Part shown: piece after piece, positions 1 through 8,487 of the stretch
Layout: the number at the start of each line of letters is the position of its first letter
Position numbering within the stretch: position 1 is the first letter of the stretch
Assembly (NCBI RefSeq): GCF_022095675.1
Contig: NZ_JAHYSG010000058.1
Span: forward strand, 12,749 to 76,748
DNA length: 64,000 nucleotides
Direction: 5' to 3'
Origin: Dactylosporangium sp. AC04546
GTDB lineage: Bacteria; Actinomycetota; Actinomycetes; Mycobacteriales; Micromonosporaceae
The notes under the pieces: generated by a model
What the model was told of the DNA's origin: nothing
Databases searched by the model: none
Seen by the model: only the letters and a program-made list of their open reading frames with translations
Position numbers and translations under genes: made by a program

Positions 1-1
1 C

Positions 2-178
2 ACCTACGCCGACCCTCAAGCCGCCATCTGCTGGTCGGCCAACCTGCAGACCGGCTACCACCGCGCCGACCAACTCGGCCTCGGCACCCTCATCGGCCGA
101 TCCACCGGCGAAACATTCACCATGAGCTTCACCGGCCATGGCTTCGTCATCGTCCAACCCAGCGAGCAGGCGCACTGA
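2..178 (+). CDS. AIM24 family protein, C-terminal fragment cut by the window edge
   Basis: The first 58 codons are open in frame 2 and end at TGA 176-178. The peptide contains WSANLQTGYH and then IGRSTGETFTMSFTGHG followed by FVIVQPSE. That is the usual ending of AIM24/TIGR00266 proteins, a beta-rich family of unknown biochemical role common in actinobacteria. The start lies outside the window. No downstream partner is implied, because the next gene begins 175 bp later with its own leader. The family call rests on this ending only. Confidence 0.75.
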   Translation, partial: TYADPQAAICWSANLQTGYHRADQLGLGTLIGRSTGETFTMSFTGHGFVIVQPSEQAH

Positions 179-353
179 CAGCCCGGCCCACACCGACCCG
201 ACCCCACGGCCTGCCAACCGCACGGCCCTGCCCACCCGCTCGACGAAGTCCAATACCCCCGGGTCGCTTCACGGCGACCATCAGGTGTGGCCGCCCGGCG
301 ACAAGACGGGCAGCGACATCTGAACTGAACGTGGAAACGAGGAATGCATACCT

Positions 354-1643
354 GTGGGCGGCTATAGCACCCAGATCCTGCTGGTGCTCGTGTTGATCCT
401 GCTCAACGGAGCCTTGTCCGGCAGCGAGATGGCGCTGGTCTCGCTGCGCGAGTCGCAGGTGCAACGGCTGGAGCGCACGTCCCGGGGCGGGCGGGTCTTG
501 GCGCGTCTGTCGCGGGACCCGAACCGGTTTCTGGCGACCATCCAGATCGGTATCACACTCGCTGGATTCCTCGCCTCGGCGTTCGCCGCCACTTCATTGG
601 CCCAGCCGCTGATTCCGCCGCTGGGCTTCCTCGGCAGCGCCGCGGAAACGGTCGCCATCATCTCGGTCACGCTGATCCTCACGTTCGTCACACTCGTGCT
701 CGGGGAACTCGCACCCAAACGGATCGCCATGCAACGCGCTGAAGGATGGGCGCTCGCAGTCGCTCGCCCCCTCGATTGGCTCGCCACTGCGGCGCGACCT
801 TTCGTCTGGTTGCTCGGCCGGTCGACCAACCTGATCGTGCGGATCACCGGCGGGGATCCGGGTGCCGGCCGTGACGAGATCACCACCGAGGAGATCCGGG
901 AGCTGGTCGTCGCGCAGCGAGGATTCACCGCACAGCAACGCGACATCATCTCCGGTGCCTTCGAGATCACTGAACGCGATCTTCGGGACATTCTGGTCCC
1001 TCACAATCGCGTCGCCACCCTGCCCGGCTCGTTGCCAATCGTTGAAGCGCTGCAGGTGCTGGCCGGCTCCGGGTACACCCGGGCCCCTGTCGTCGGCCCG
1101 GGCGGCCTCGACGACCTCATCGGCGTCGTGCACCTGCGGGACCTGCTCGCCACTGACGGCGGCCCGACCGCCGCTGACCGGGCCCGCCAGCCGCTGCTGC
1201 TGCCCGAGACACTGCAGGTTGCCGACGCCATGCGCCGGCTACGTCACCAGCGTGAGCAATTCGCCCTCGTCGTCGACGAACACGGCTCCATCGACGGCAT
1301 CGTCACGATGGAAGACATGGTCGAAGAGGTTGTCGGCGAGATCTATGACGAAACCGACCGTGATGTCGTGGCCGTCGTCCGCGAGGCAGACGACGTCTTT
1401 CTGGTCCCGGGATCCTTCCCCGTCCACGATCTACCCGACCTTGGGATCGACGTACACAAGATTGCGGATGCGGACTACACCACGGTGGCCGGACTGGTCC
1501 TCGACCGGCTCGGCCACATCCCCACCGCGCCAGGCGAAAACGTCACCCTGCCCAGATTCACCGCTGAGATCACCGCGATCGCCGGTCGCTCCATCGCCCA
1601 GGTACGGCTACGACTCATCAACCGCAACGCCAACCGCCAGTAA
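354..1643 (+). CDS. CNNM/DUF21-CBS-CorC membrane protein (HlyC/CorC family)
   Basis: The 429-residue protein begins at GTG. An N-terminal DUF21 (CNNM) membrane domain occupies about residues 5-155, with helices near 7-27, 61-82, 98-118 and 133-155, the early NGALSGSEMALVS motif and GELAPKRIA at 118-126. Two CBS motifs follow at about 205-330 (LGVVHLRDLL-type and GIVTMEDMVEEVVGE). The final 85 residues form a CorC_HlyC domain. The family is linked to Mg/Co efflux or cation homeostasis in the plasma membrane, and the CBS pair probably senses adenine nucleotides. Length and domain order are complete. It faces the CDF transporter across a hairpin, so both neighbours handle cations, but they are not co-transcribed. 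Confidence 0.9.
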   Translation: MGGYSTQILLVLVLILLNGALSGSEMALVSLRESQVQRLERTSRGGRVLARLSRDPNRFLATIQIGITLAGFLASAFAATSLAQPLIPPLGFLGSAAETVAIISVTLILTFVTLVLGELAPKRIAMQRAEGWALAVARPLDWLATAARPFVWLLGRSTNLIVRITGGDPGAGRDEITTEEIRELVVAQRGFTAQQRDIISGAFEITERDLRDILVPHNRVATLPGSLPIVEALQVLAGSGYTRAPVVGPGGLDDLIGVVHLRDLLATDGGPTAADRARQPLLLPETLQVADAMRRLRHQREQFALVVDEHGSIDGIVTMEDMVEEVVGEIYDETDRDVVAVVREADDVFLVPGSFPVHDLPDLGIDVHKIADADYTTVAGLVLDRLGHIPTAPGENVTLPRFTAEITAIAGRSIAQVRLRLINRNANRQ

Positions 1644-1682
1644 CCGGAACCGACTTCGACTTGAGTCCTGGTTGCCGTTCCC

Positions 1683-2588
1683 CTACCGGCGGCAGCAACC
1701 GCACCGCCGGATGACACTCTGAGACAGACTCTCAACGATGGCCGGTGACGGCGCCGCGCTCAACCCGCCGCCGTCACCTGCGCGCGCATCACCCGGCGCG
1801 ACCGCGACCTTGGCGGCGACCAGGAGCTCGTCCGGGCCGAGGTGCATGGTGCGCAGGTGGATGACCCGGTCGAAGCGGGGCTCGGCCACCAGCGCCTCGC
1901 GGATCTTTGCGATGTTCGCCTTCGACGCCGCCTCGCCGACGAGCAGGCTCTTGGTCTCCATCGCCAGGATCCAGGCGATCGCCACGAGCAGTACGCCGAT
2001 GATGAAGGTGCCGATGCCGTCGAAGACGGCATTGCCGGCCAGCACGCTCAGGCCGACACCGAGCAGCGCGACCACCAGGCCAGTGACGGCGCCCGCGTCC
2101 TCCAGCAGGATCGCCGGCAGCTCAGGCGCCTTCGCGTGGCGGATGAACTGCCACCAGGTCTTCGTGCCGCGCACGGCGTTCGCCGACTTCGCCGCCGTGA
2201 ACAACGCGTAGCCCTCCAGTCCGACGGCGATCTCCAGGATCGCCACGGCGACGAGCGGCGAGGTGAGCTCGTGCGGGTGGACGATCTTCTGGTACCCCTC
2301 GTAGAGCGCGAACAGCCCGCCGAGCGTGAAGAGCACGATCAAGACGATGAACGCGTAGATGTACCGCTCCCGGGCGTAGCCGAAGGGATGCTGCTCATCG
2401 GCCTCCTGCCGGGCCCGGCGCCCACCGACCAGCAGCAGCGCCTGATTGGTGGTGTCGGCCAGGGAGTGCACCGCCTCGGCCAGCATCGACGACGAACCGG
2501 TGATCAGGGCGCCAACGCCCTTGCTCACCGCGATGCCCAGGTTCGCCACCAGGGCGGTCACGACCGCCACCTGAGGCGGAGTGCGCAT
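1683..2588 (-). CDS. Cation diffusion facilitator transporter (CDF family)
   Basis: The 301-residue inner-membrane antiporter for divalent metals has the CDF signature at the N-terminus (NLGIAVSKGVGALITGSSSM) and the metal-binding HSLAD at 41-45. A second helix pair carries LLEDAGAVTGL. Helices lie near 10-30, 38-54, 78-98, 112-128 and 165-205. The cytoplasmic domain begins normally (VIHLRTMHLGPDELLVAAKVAV) but becomes non-homologous after about residue 265. Family members usually continue with an acidic helix and a YLEPD-type ending. The last 35 residues here look like an out-of-frame tail, and a +1 frame gives AQVTAAG at that point. The C-terminal subdomain may therefore be truncated. The start ATG lies 82 bp from the divergent DUF1963 gene. 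Confidence 0.85.
   Translation of the reverse strand: MRTPPQVAVVTALVANLGIAVSKGVGALITGSSSMLAEAVHSLADTTNQALLLVGGRRARQEADEQHPFGYARERYIYAFIVLIVLFTLGGLFALYEGYQKIVHPHELTSPLVAVAILEIAVGLEGYALFTAAKSANAVRGTKTWWQFIRHAKAPELPAILLEDAGAVTGLVVALLGVGLSVLAGNAVFDGIGTFIIGVLLVAIAWILAMETKSLLVGEAASKANIAKIREALVAEPRFDRVIHLRTMHLGPDELLVAAKVAVAPGDARAGDGGGLSAAPSPAIVESLSQSVIRRCGCCRR
1686..1710. terminator. Hairpin between convergent genes
   Basis: A perfect 7-bp stem, CCGGCGG (1686-1692) and CCGCCGG (1704-1710), has an 11-nt loop. It sits 42 bp after the CNNM stop and inside the extreme 3' end of the facing CDF reading frame. There is no T-run. A role as a bidirectional terminator is inferred from position. Confidence 0.45.
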
Positions 2589-2669
2589 CCATCAGATCTA
2601 GGGGCCGTATCGAAGTGGCTGACCGGCCTGTGGCGGACCCGGAACACCCATTTGCGATGATGCTCCGCT

Positions 2670-3566
2670 ATGGAACTATACGGGCCGTTTCGCCGCGAGG
2701 CGATTGAGCGGGGCGTTCCGGCGGATCAGGTTGACAGGTTCGCCGAGCAGCTGCGATTCGCGATCTGGGTAGGTGGCGGTGACCGCGGCGAGGATGTTGT
2801 CGGGCAGAGCGGCGGCCTGCCCCGGCTACCTGCCGGCATGGAGTGGCCGTCCGAGCGCGGAATTCCGTTGCCGTTCGTCGCGTCCCTCGACTGCGCGGCC
2901 CTTCCGAAGGTCGAGAAGCTTCCCCTGCCGGTGGACGGCTCGCTGCTCTTCTTCCTGGATCCTGAGAAAGCCTTTGACGCGTGTAGTCGCGGCTACGACG
3001 CGTACGCGCGGGTCCTGTACGTCCCCGCAGGCACCGAGACAGCGGTCCGGCAGCTGCCGTCCGACGGTGAGGTCCCGCGCCCTTACCCCGAGTACAAACT
3101 TTATGCCGAGGTCGTGCCGGAGCTGCCACCCGGGCTCGAGCCCGACGACGAGGACATGGACGACCCCCTCATGTTCGCGTCGGACACCGTGAAGCAGCTG
3201 GTCAGTGAGCTGACGCACACCGATGAACTCATCGCACTGGTCCAGGATCTCTGGCCGACGGAGATGGGCCTGTCATCCCTATGCATCGGTGGATACACGA
3301 AAAGAATCGGAGGCTCGTACTCTCCGGAGGAGCAGATGGCACGTGCCGGCCTCCGGGCCCGACTGGAGACCGAACCTGACCTTCCGCGGTCCGAGAGGAT
3401 CCGCTGGCGCCGCGAAGAGGAATCCCGACTGATTCGGGAATGGGTGCCGCTCGCCCAGTTCCCCACCGAATACTTTGTTCACTTCGGACGCTTCTTGATC
3501 AGATTCGACGACCTGACCGCCGGCCGCTTCGACAAGATGCGCTCCTTCCCCGCATTCACCGAGTAG
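2670..3566 (+). CDS. DUF1963 (YwqG-like) protein
   Basis: The 298-residue soluble protein has the DUF1963 hallmarks in order: GGLPRLPAGMEWP near residue 50, PLPFVASLDCAALP, then GSLLFFLDPE, RVLYVPAG, and IGGYTKRIGG in the C-terminal half. The family is frequent in bacteria and has no established activity, although many members behave as immunity-type or SMI1-like partners. ATG at 2670 is the first start after a leader divergent from the CDF gene. Nothing in its surroundings suggests a toxin partner. Confidence 0.8.
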   Translation: MELYGPFRREAIERGVPADQVDRFAEQLRFAIWVGGGDRGEDVVGQSGGLPRLPAGMEWPSERGIPLPFVASLDCAALPKVEKLPLPVDGSLLFFLDPEKAFDACSRGYDAYARVLYVPAGTETAVRQLPSDGEVPRPYPEYKLYAEVVPELPPGLEPDDEDMDDPLMFASDTVKQLVSELTHTDELIALVQDLWPTEMGLSSLCIGGYTKRIGGSYSPEEQMARAGLRARLETEPDLPRSERIRWRREEESRLIREWVPLAQFPTEYFVHFGRFLIRFDDLTAGRFDKMRSFPAFTE

Positions 3567-3951
3567 GCCGAGAGAGCTACCTCTCCGACGTCGACGCAGG
3601 CCCTAGCCGGACGTGTCACCCACGTCCCGACGCTGATCCGTCACGCAAGTCCTCAGACCCGACAATGGAGCCGTGTTGGAGCCGTGTTCGGTGTCGGGTC
3701 TCGGCTGATGCTTGACGTGCCCACTGAGACGGGCTAGAGCCGCTAACAGTCGGTGACGGTGGGCGCGCCCTCATCGCGGCAGATGCGGAATCAACATCAC
3801 CAAGTCGTCCACCACCGCAGGCGCCGTTGATCACACCGCAGCCGGGGGCTGTTCCCGCGCGGAACGACCCCCCGCTGGTTGCCCGGGCCACACGTGGGAT
3901 GAGCTCACGGCTCGGACTCCGCCACGGGAGGGTCCTGGTAATCGGCTCACG

Positions 3952-4125
3952 CCGACGCAGAAAGGCTGGCGCCCACCAAGTTGGCGTAGCTTCGGACCAC
4001 CTGGCCGACGGGAGCACTACCGCACGGATGATGGTCGCGTCGAGCAGGATTACCGCCGCGAGACCGGCACCGAGTTGCTTCATGCCGATCGGATGATGGC
4101 GTTTTGAGATCAAGTGTGCGCTCAT
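3952..4125 (-). pseudogene. Relic of an MMPL-family transporter C-terminus
   Basis: In one minus-strand frame, about 58 residues read MKQLGAGLAAVILLDATIIR and then AVVLPSARW...WWAPAFLRR. This matches the last transmembrane helix and tail of MMPL lipid/drug exporters (typically KQLGxGLAxAVLLDATIVRxVLLP). Nothing on either side continues the protein: about 670 residues are missing upstream, and the frame runs into unrelated sequence downstream. The rest of 3567-4337 contains no gene I can support. Confidence 0.6.
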
Positions 4126-4337
4126 GGCATGACGGCGCGCCTCGCGTCGCCAACGGCGCCTCCGAGCAGTCAGGACGGACCGTGACGGCCGCGTCGGCGC
4201 CATCGCGCACGGTCAGCGGCATAGCGGATGCCAAGATCCGGACGGCGCGCCACCTGCAAGATGACATCGCCAAGCTGGTCGGACACTCCATGATCTGACC
4301 GGCGGAGGTGTTTGCTCGGCCGCAGGGTTCGGATCGA

Positions 4338-4910
4338 TCAGAGTTGGCCGAGATCGACCTCGAATAGGAAGGGCGCGGTGAGCTTGACGACGTCGGTGAA
4401 GATTTCACCCTCGCGGTAGCGTCGGGTCGCCGGATCAAGGACGTACGTGTAGAGGAGAGGCGCACCAGTGGCCGCCTGCTCAACCCGCCAATAGAACTGA
4501 ATTCCGGCCTTCGCGTACTGGTCGGCCTTGACGATCCGGTCGGTCGTCTCCGACCCGGGAGAGACCACCTCGACCACAAGCAGCACATGCTCGGGTCGGG
4601 TCGGAGTGACATCGATGCTTTCCGCCCGGTAGACCGTCACGTCAGGACGACGGTTGTTCAGCGGCACGTCTTGAAGCCGGACATCGAAGTCGGTGTCAGC
4701 GTTCCAATCCGGCCCCGCGGCGGCATCCAGGGCGTTCGCCAGAAGCCTGGCCAGGCGGTTGTGCCGCTTGGAGGCACTCGGACTCACCAGGACCATCCCA
4801 TCCACGATCTCGATGCCCGCACATTGCTCTTCTGTCCACATCGCGTATTGCTCGGCCGTAACCTGCTCATGCATCCAGGCCGGCGCGACCATCGCGGCAG
4901 TCATACACAC
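4338..4910 (-). CDS. Uma2 family (DUF820) endonuclease-like protein
   Basis: The 190-residue protein has a PD-(D/E)xK nuclease fold. IEIVDGMVLVSPSA supplies the first acidic residue near 34. RRPDVTVYR (Asp90) and VVEVVSPGS (Glu114) supply the core, followed by a KADQYAKAGI helix with the lysine. Uma2 proteins are expanded in actinobacteria and cyanobacteria, but their substrate is unproven. It is free-standing, with no co-directional neighbour. Two in-frame ATGs lie near the 5' end (residues 1 and 3), so the start may be off by a few codons. Confidence 0.85.
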   Translation of the reverse strand: MCMTAAMVAPAWMHEQVTAEQYAMWTEEQCAGIEIVDGMVLVSPSASKRHNRLARLLANALDAAAGPDWNADTDFDVRLQDVPLNNRRPDVTVYRAESIDVTPTRPEHVLLVVEVVSPGSETTDRIVKADQYAKAGIQFYWRVEQAATGAPLLYTYVLDPATRRYREGEIFTDVVKLTAPFLFEVDLGQL

Positions 4911-5198
4911 CTCCTGAACGGCGATCGGCCACCGACCTCAAGATACCGTGGCTTGGCGACAAGCGGACCTACCGACACCTCTCCGCCGATCGTCCGAATT
5001 ACACCACTATCTCGCACGCTCGCCCGCCGGCAGGACACGAAGCCTCGACCTCGGGGTTGCTCAGCGTGACGAGGCTCGTCCCCCGATTCCTCTGGATCTG
5101 GTGTATCCGCCTGAGCATGATCACGTTCACGCACATCAGCATGTCCGGACGCCGGCTCCATCGACTTAGCGTGACGCTCCGTGACGAGCGGATCGCGG

Positions 5199-5562
5199 CT
5201 AGTGCGGTGACCACAAACGTTCATGGTGTTGGCAGCCCAGGACGTGAGTCGCCATGCTTCCCTCATGGGCTACCGCGACGACCTGGACTCCGACGTTCAA
5301 CGACTCCTCAACGAACTATGCATCAAGCTGGGGTTCTGCCTGCCACCCGATGAGAACCGTCGGCTCCAAGAGTCGCCTCCGGGCGACGTGGACAGCTTCA
5401 CCGATGCGGTCATTGAGGCGGAAGGGCTGGGCGATATGAGCTACACGGACCTCCGCCGCCAGGTCCGAGAGGTCGTCGATCAGCACATGAGCCGCTGGGT
5501 GGAGAACGATCGTCGGGCGGGCGGAGCCTCAACCCGGTGAACGTTTGTGGTCACCGCACTAG
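5199..5562. repeat. Perfect 25-bp inverted repeat flanking one small gene
   Basis: The left arm is 5199-5223 and the right arm 5538-5562. They are exact reverse complements (left arm begins CTAGTGCGGTGACC and ends ACAAACGTTCA). The first mismatches are 5198/5563 outside and 5224/5537 inside. The arms enclose 314 bp holding a single gene, whose TGA stop (5538-5540) is the first codon of the right arm. I see no clear target-site duplication and no transposase. It could be a non-autonomous mobile unit, an invertible segment or a long-range hairpin. Confidence 0.8.
5265..5540 (+). CDS. Small acidic protein of unknown function inside the inverted repeat
   Basis: The 91-residue protein begins MGYRDDLDSDVQRLLNEL and has the recurring actinobacterial layout CIKLGFCLPPDENRRL...DSFTDAVIEAEGL. 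It ends in a charged helical stretch (RRQVREVVDQHMSRW). ATG 5265 was chosen over an upstream GTG at 5223 because the protein-like sequence begins there and 5223 lies in the repeat arm. No membrane segment, zinc site or catalytic motif is visible. Similar unassigned short proteins are common in actinomycetes. The exact overlap of its stop with the repeat arm suggests that gene and repeats move or are expressed as one unit. Confidence 0.65.
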   Translation: MGYRDDLDSDVQRLLNELCIKLGFCLPPDENRRLQESPPGDVDSFTDAVIEAEGLGDMSYTDLRRQVREVVDQHMSRWVENDRRAGGASTR

Positions 5563-5789
5563 ATGAGGATGCGGCGGCGCAGGGGTCGGACCCGGGTCGA
5601 CACATCCAGTAACGAGGTGGACCCGTCGGTGAACGCATGGTGACCGGCGGCCAAGACCGCCAAGTAGTGCGGGCCACCGCGGGTTCACGCTGCAACTGGC
5701 ATCGCGCCACCCAGCGAAAACGCCGGCATCGGGCAGCATGCGACGGCGCTTTTCCCGACCCCCATCCAGGGGCCGGTATCGTCCCATGC

Positions 5790-5999
5790 ATGAACCCGCC
5801 AGTGCCCGTCAAGGCCCGCACTGACACGAATCCTGTCCCACCTGGCGACTTGGCCGACGTCGTCACTGCACTCGTCGCCTGTCTCGGCCTAGTCCTGCTT
5901 CTGTCGCAGGTCAGCTCCTGGTCTGTGGCGGCGGCTGGCATCGTTTGGCTCGTCGTTTCGGTCGGCTTGCTGTTTGGCGCCCGCCCGCTCCTGCGGTAG
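5790..5999 (+). CDS. Small two-helix membrane protein
   Basis: The 69-residue protein begins at ATG 5790. After a short polar N-terminus come two hydrophobic helices (about 27-43, VVTALVACLGLVLLLSQ, and 48-66, AAAGIVWLVVSVGLLFG) joined by a short turn. No family is recognised. The nearest neighbours are equally small membrane proteins, which may indicate a local set of envelope peptides. Confidence 0.45.
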   Translation: MNPPVPVKARTDTNPVPPGDLADVVTALVACLGLVLLLSQVSSWSVAAAGIVWLVVSVGLLFGARPLLR

Positions 6000-6056
6000 G
6001 AGCCTGCGTCGGCGGGCTAAAGGGCCCGCGGGGCTCCGCGCAGAGCGGAGACCAAA

Positions 6057-6311
6057 GTGCCAAACCAATCATCCGTGTCAATCGATCTAAGTCCTCTGCC
6101 TGCCCCGTTCTGGTGGATCTTAGGCGGCATCACGAGCGCGTTTCTGCTCTTCGTGCTGCTGGCGCTGCTGGTCGCGTTGTTCGCCAGGAAGAAGTCGACC
6201 AGGAAAAACGCATGGAAGATCCTGCGCACGCTGCTGCGGTTCCTCGGCACGGCCCTGCGCGAGATCCTCGACCTGCTGCATGCCATCTTCGGCAAGGGCG
6301 GCAAGCGGTGA
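6057..6311 (+). CDS. Small single-pass membrane protein with basic tail
   Basis: The 84-residue protein has a GTG start. One long hydrophobic segment lies at about 17-43 (FWWILGGITSAFLLFVLLAL). It is followed by a strongly basic cytoplasmic amphipathic region (RKKSTRKN...LRTLLRFLGTALREI) ending GKGGKR. Its stop overlaps the next possible start as GTGA. The function is unknown. The positive-inside pattern predicts the C-terminus in the cytoplasm. Confidence 0.45.
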   Translation: MPNQSSVSIDLSPLPAPFWWILGGITSAFLLFVLLALLVALFARKKSTRKNAWKILRTLLRFLGTALREILDLLHAIFGKGGKR

Positions 6312-6832
6312 GTGCCGTCAAGCGTGGTCGACCGCGCTCCTGCTGCTCGCTCGTGCTGCTGCTCGTCGTCCTGCACCGGCTCAACGACAGTTCAATGCAA
6401 CAGACCGCCCAGTCGATGAACGCCGCAGCCATTCCGACTCCGAGCGGCCTGGAGGAGTGGACTAAGGGCATCGTTTCGAGCATGCTTGCGGAGTCGACGG
6501 ATGGCCACCGCCTGCTCTGGTCGGATGATCCTCTGGCCGAAGTAGCCGCCGTGGCGCCCTGCTCAAGCAGCTGCCCTCCGCAGGTCAAGGCTGAGCTGGT
6601 TCGGTTCCTTGAGAGCGACCAATGTATCGAGCCAGCATCGCGCCCAGCCGCGACGGATGTTGCACAAGCCGCAATACTCGCATCTGGACACACGGATCTT
6701 GTTGAGGCTGACTGTGTGCGGTCGAAATCCCGGCTACACGGGGGCGCTGGCCGCGCCCGTCATGGTGTCACCGGCGCACACGAGGGACCCCGGGAGCGCC
6801 GGGATACCCGACATTGTCCAGGTCACGCATGA
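6308..6832 (+). CDS. Possible secreted or anchored protein coupled to the preceding gene
   Basis: GTG 6308 overlaps the previous TGA. The frame encodes an N-terminus like a signal sequence: basic VKRGRPR, then a hydrophobic CCSLVLLLVVL. It continues with about 85 residues of ordinary composition (GLEEWTKGIVSSMLAESTDG, CSSSCPPQVKAELVRFLES). Beyond about residue 110 the composition becomes Arg/Gly-rich and protein-like character fades, so the true C-terminus may be earlier or frameshifted. No homology is recognised. Confidence 0.3.
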   Translation: MSAVKRGRPRSCCSLVLLLVVLHRLNDSSMQQTAQSMNAAAIPTPSGLEEWTKGIVSSMLAESTDGHRLLWSDDPLAEVAAVAPCSSSCPPQVKAELVRFLESDQCIEPASRPAATDVAQAAILASGHTDLVEADCVRSKSRLHGGAGRARHGVTGAHEGPRERRDTRHCPGHA

Positions 6833-7021
6833 CCACGTGCGCTGTCATCGGTATGTCCGGACACCCGCACTGGCGAGGGGGTCGGCTACGACCAGCGACA
6901 TGCGCCGACCTTGCGCTCGCGGCCGGCGGCATGAAAAGTGCACGTGATCAAGCCCGCTCGTCGGCAGTTGAGGATGCTGCCGCGATCCGTGATGCTCGCT
7001 CTGTGGCAGCAGACGGTGATC

Positions 7022-7250
7022 GTGACCATCCAGTTGAGCCGCGACGAGGCGCTGGTCCTCTTCGAATGGCTGCACCGTTGCGAGGACGAAGACGGAGTCA
7101 GCCCGACGGATGTCGCACTACGCTGAGCTGATTGCGCTCTGGAACCTGTCCGATCTTCTCGAACGCACATCGCTCGAGCCCTTCAGGCAGAACTACCGCC
7201 AGTTGGTCGACGAGGTACGCGAGCGCCTTGCCGGCGACGGCCAAGCCTGA
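7022..7250 (+). pseudogene. Frameshifted small actinobacterial protein (LSRDEALVLFEWLHR family)
   Basis: GTG 7022 begins VTIQLSRDEALVLFEWLHR, a recurrent small actinobacterial protein of unknown role. The frame stops at 7124-7126. The expected second half (AELIALWNLSDLLERTSLEP then FRQNYRQLVDEVRERL) continues in the +1 frame from 7122 to TGA 7248-7250. Joined, the two halves give about 75 residues of the usual family length. Either the gene carries a one-base lesion or the assembly does. An ATG at 6989 is an alternative start. Confidence 0.5.
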
Positions 7251-7333
7251 CCGCACGACTTGCGGCATGAACGCATGCTGGAATGCCGGCCCGGCGCAGC
7301 TATCGCCTGGACCACGTGCGCCGCGGTGGTCGG

Positions 7334-8149
7334 CTATCCCGACGTGCCCGGCGGCGTTTCCGATGGTCTGCCGGTGCTGTGCTCGTCCTGGGACGGGCCG
7401 TTGAAGTATTGCCGCAGCCGCTGGAACACGTCTGGTTCGCCGGGCGGCAGCACGCGGATCGAACGCGCCCACGGTCGCGCGGCCGCGGCGGTCAGCGCCA
7501 GTGCGGCCACGGAGAGCACCACCGCCCACTCATCGGTCTCGGCGTCCTCCAGCAGCAATGGTTGTAGCGTTCCGTCCGGGTCGGCGTAGACGTCGACCCG
7601 GTCGCCGACCCGCCACGGCTCATGGCCGGTGCCGTCGAGCCACCGGGAGAGATAGCGACCGTGAGCATCGTCGAAAAGCTGGATGTCGTACCGAGTATGC
7701 GGCGCCACCCGCGTGAAATGCGTGCCGACGGCGGTCACCGACGCGTGCACGACGGCACCCTGTGAGCGCTCGTAGAACGCCGGCACCCAGATCACGACCG
7801 ATACGATGGCCAGGAGATGCCCGATCGAGACGGCCCACACCCCACGCGGCCGGTCGAAGTCCGCGCCCCGGCGGTAGAACGCGGTGGCGAAGCTGCCCAC
7901 CACCAGACCGGCCACCCCGCTCTGCACGGGATGCCGGCCACCGGAGACGAACAGCCACCCGACCGTCACCAGCATGCCCGCGACAGCGCCGCCGACACAG
8001 CGCACGGCGGCCCACCGCAACGCCCATCCCGCCAGCGGCCGACCGCGGACGGTCGGGCGCAGGGCCATCCGCCACGACTGAATCGGCGGCCGTCCCCAGT
8101 CCGCCGAGTGCGATTCCCGCTTGAGTCGCCTACGCCGCCGCATCGACAT
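7334..8149 (-). CDS. Membrane protein with extracytoplasmic DUF3592-like domain
   Basis: The 271-residue protein has a very basic N-terminus and hydrophobic helices at about 46-68, 78-92, 103-125 and 206-228. Between helices 3 and 4 lies an 80-residue soluble region (HTRYDIQLFDDAHGRYLSRW, then WRVGDRVDVYADPDG). Its pattern of a beta-strand segment followed by 'GDRVDVYADPDG' resembles DUF3592 envelope proteins. The function is unknown. It stands alone on the minus strand, and its C-terminus runs into low-complexity Pro/Gly/Ser. Confidence 0.6.
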   Translation of the reverse strand: MSMRRRRRLKRESHSADWGRPPIQSWRMALRPTVRGRPLAGWALRWAAVRCVGGAVAGMLVTVGWLFVSGGRHPVQSGVAGLVVGSFATAFYRRGADFDRPRGVWAVSIGHLLAIVSVVIWVPAFYERSQGAVVHASVTAVGTHFTRVAPHTRYDIQLFDDAHGRYLSRWLDGTGHEPWRVGDRVDVYADPDGTLQPLLLEDAETDEWAVVLSVAALALTAAAARPWARSIRVLPPGEPDVFQRLRQYFNGPSQDEHSTGRPSETPPGTSG

Positions 8150-8487
8150 TCATCGTAGCGGCCCGGGCGAGTTCACGATGTCCGCAGCGCTGCCTGAATC
8201 CCGCCGGTACGCGGTTATCGGCCTCGACGACCGTGCGTTCCTCCAAACGCCCGGACCGACGCATGATGTCGCCCGGCAAAGCGGGCACAATGCAATACGG
8301 CCTCTCAGAGGGCGGTGTGCCCGCTCATCCGCATGATGGTGCGGCTCCCATCGCCGACGAGGGCTGGGTGGTCGGCTACCGACAGTAACGAACTCGTCAA
8401 GGGCCGGCGCGCGCGACCTGCGGCATGAGCGGATGTCTGATCGACCTGTGTTCTCGCCTCGCGGACTGAACGTTCGATCGTTGACCG
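8150..8487. other. Intergenic stretch without recognisable gene
   Basis: No frame on either strand gives protein-like sequence here. A short GCCCG/GCGGGC-type dyad near 8270-8290 is the only structure seen. Both flanking genes are on the minus strand, so this contains the promoter of the 7334-8149 gene. Confidence 0.5.

Noticed and set aside
1842..2660. 272-codon plus-strand frame over the CDF transporter
   Set aside because: It is an antisense shadow with no family feature. The minus strand carries the CDF signatures.
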